A stretch of 22,249 bases of DNA, taken from NCBI GenBank assembly GCA_052144935.1, contig JBKQPR010000044.1:1-22249 (forward strand). The letters run 5' to 3'. Shown piece by piece: positions 21,120 to 22,249 of this stretch; position 1 is the first letter of the stretch; each line of letters opens with the position of its first letter. The DNA comes from JOPF133 sp052144935 (GTDB lineage Bacteria > Acidobacteriota > Terriglobia > Bryobacterales > Bryobacteraceae). A program made the position numbers and the translations under genes. A model generated the notes under the pieces. That model ran no database searches and was not told the origin of the DNA. It saw nothing but the letters and a program-made list of their open reading frames with translations.

Positions 21120-22249
21120 TTAGCTGCAGCCGCTCGTCCCGCCGCAGTTGCCGCACTTATAGCAGCTTCCGTTGCGGGTCATGATGGAGCCGCATTCGGC
21201 GCAGATCGGAGCGTCGGCCACCTGCGGGGCGAAGGGCAGCTCCTGCTGCGGGTCGGCTTCGGTGGGCCGCAGGGTGGAGGTCTCGCCGGCTTCGCTCACG
21301 GCGTACTCCGGACCCAGGAACTTGTTTCCCAGCCAGCGGAAAATGTAATCCATGATGGACTTGGCATACGGGATCTGTTGGTTGCCGGTCCAGCCGCTGG
21401 GCTCGAAACGCACGTGCGCGAATTTGTCCACCAGGAACTTGATGGGCACGCCGTACTGCAGGTTGAAGCTCACCGCCGTGGCGAAGGCGTCCATCAGGCC
21501 CGAGATGGTCGAGCCTTCCTTGGCCATGGTGATGAAGATCTCGCCGGGCGCTCCATCGTCGTACATCCCCACGGTGATGTAGCCCTCGTGGCCGCCAATG
21601 GAGAATTTGTGGGTGATGGAGCGGCGCTCATCCGGCAGCTTGCGCCGCACCGGGCGGTAAACCACCTTCTCCACCGGGGCGGCGGGCGCGGCGGAGGCCT
21701 TCTTCTCGCCCTTGCCCGAACCCGAGCCGGAACCGGAGCTGAGCGGCTGCACCTTCTTGGAATTGTCGCGGTAGATGGCCACCGCCTTCAGCCCCAGTTT
21801 CCAGCTCTCGGTGTAGGCCGTCATGACGTCCTCCACGGTGCATTCCTCGGGCATGTTGATAGTCTTCGAGATGGCCCCGGAAATGAAGGGCTGCACCGCC
21901 GCCATCATGCGCACGTGGCCCATGTAGTGGATGGAGCGCGCGCCGTTCTGCGGGCGGAAGCTGCAATCGAACACCGGCAAGTGCTCGGGCTTGAGATGCG
22001 GGGCGCCCTCGATGGTGCCGGTGGAATCGATGTGGCTGACGATCTGCTCGGCCTGCCCGGAGGAGTAGCCCAGCTTGATGAGCGCGGCCGGCACGGTGTT
22101 GTTGACGATCTTGATGACGCCGCCGCCCACCAGCTTCTTGTACTTGATGAGCGCCAGGTCCGGCTCGATTCCGGTGGTGTCGCAGTCCATCATGAAGCCG
22201 ATGGTTCCGGTGGGCGCGATCACGGTCACCTGGGCGTTGCGGTAACCGC
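21120..22249 (-). CDS. nrdJ: Vitamin B12-dependent (class II) ribonucleotide reductase, C-terminal part
   Basis: About 376 C-terminal residues; the 5' part lies beyond the window, and the frame runs open to its edge (YRNAQVTVIAPTGTIGFMM). The barrel segment APTGTIGFMMDCDTTGIEPD and LIKYKKLVGGG are typical of the large NrdJ. A Lys/Gly/Ser-rich linker (near SSGSGSGSGKGEKKASAAPA) follows, then the conserved TSCPD-like domain (YITVGMYDDGAPGEIFI, MAKEGSTISGLMDAFATAVS). The tail ends with a cysteine cluster, CAECGSIMTRNGSCYKCGNC then GGTSGCS, which may bind zinc and re-reduce the active site. The enzyme makes deoxyribonucleotides using adenosylcobalamin and needs no oxygen. Codon use and GC match the rest of the chromosome. 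A strong terminator follows. Confidence 0.95.
   Translation of the reverse strand, partial: GYRNAQVTVIAPTGTIGFMMDCDTTGIEPDLALIKYKKLVGGGVIKIVNNTVPAALIKLGYSSGQAEQIVSHIDSTGTIEGAPHLKPEHLPVFDCSFRPQNGARSIHYMGHVRMMAAVQPFISGAISKTINMPEECTVEDVMTAYTESWKLGLKAVAIYRDNSKKVQPLSSGSGSGSGKGEKKASAAPAAPVEKVVYRPVRRKLPDERRSITHKFSIGGHEGYITVGMYDDGAPGEIFITMAKEGSTISGLMDAFATAVSFNLQYGVPIKFLVDKFAHVRFEPSGWTGNQQIPYAKSIMDYIFRWLGNKFLGPEYAVSEAGETSTLRPTEADPQQELPFAPQVADAPICAECGSIMTRNGSCYKCGNCGGTSGCS

Noticed and set aside
1..22249. CRISPR arrays, tRNA or rRNA genes, insertion sequences, integrases
   Set aside because: I saw no regularly spaced direct repeats, no tRNA-like cloverleaf, and no transposase or integrase motif. Short tandem repeats at 5631, 8657 and 13590 have only two copies each.

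Overview
The window is about 22 kb of high-GC bacterial DNA. Its gene content fits an Acidobacteriota genome of the Solibacter/Bryobacter type: a large exported Asp-box (sortilin-like) beta-propeller, a YVTN propeller, a CE15 glucuronoyl-esterase-like hydrolase, a membrane Ser/Thr kinase fused to an extracytoplasmic propeller, ankyrin and TPR proteins, and a B12-dependent ribonucleotide reductase. The lineage is inferred from this combination; there is no rRNA gene or other marker to prove it.

Layout. 1-212 has no convincing gene. 213-5469 holds three minus-strand genes: the Asp-box propeller, the YVTN propeller and a VOC/glyoxalase-like protein. A divergent ATP-grasp gene (5695-6678) converges on the CE15 esterase (6731-8020). 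8114-8620 is a decayed parallel beta-helix gene with two frameshifts. Two small exported proteins of unknown function converge at about 9.25 kb. 9953-13583 is a tight plus-strand run (TPR protein, exported ankyrin protein, exported amidohydrolase). A secreted alpha/beta hydrolase (minus) is divergent from the kinase-propeller gene (14469-17057).

17.1-20.9 kb is an accessory region full of broken genes. It has an Uma2-family nuclease gene cut by an in-frame amber codon, a TPR remnant, a YdcF/DUF218 gene, and a PIN-type toxin read in three frames beside an intact antitoxin. It ends with a lower-GC, overlapping operon whose last gene is a HEPN (Apea-type) protein. Beyond a strong hairpin terminator, the window ends inside the 3' part of nrdJ (minus strand).

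How the genes relate. Most of the first 17 kb looks like stand-alone genes for the cell envelope, secretion and signalling. Overlapping start/stop codons point to three coupled units: TPR-ankyrin(-amidohydrolase), antitoxin-PIN toxin, and 84-aa gene-small gene-HEPN. The most promising lead for an undescribed system is the HEPN operon next to the wrecked toxin-antitoxin and Uma2 genes; its function is not shown by the sequence. Several start codons lie 6-12 nt after a -10-like hexamer, which suggests leaderless transcription may be common here.
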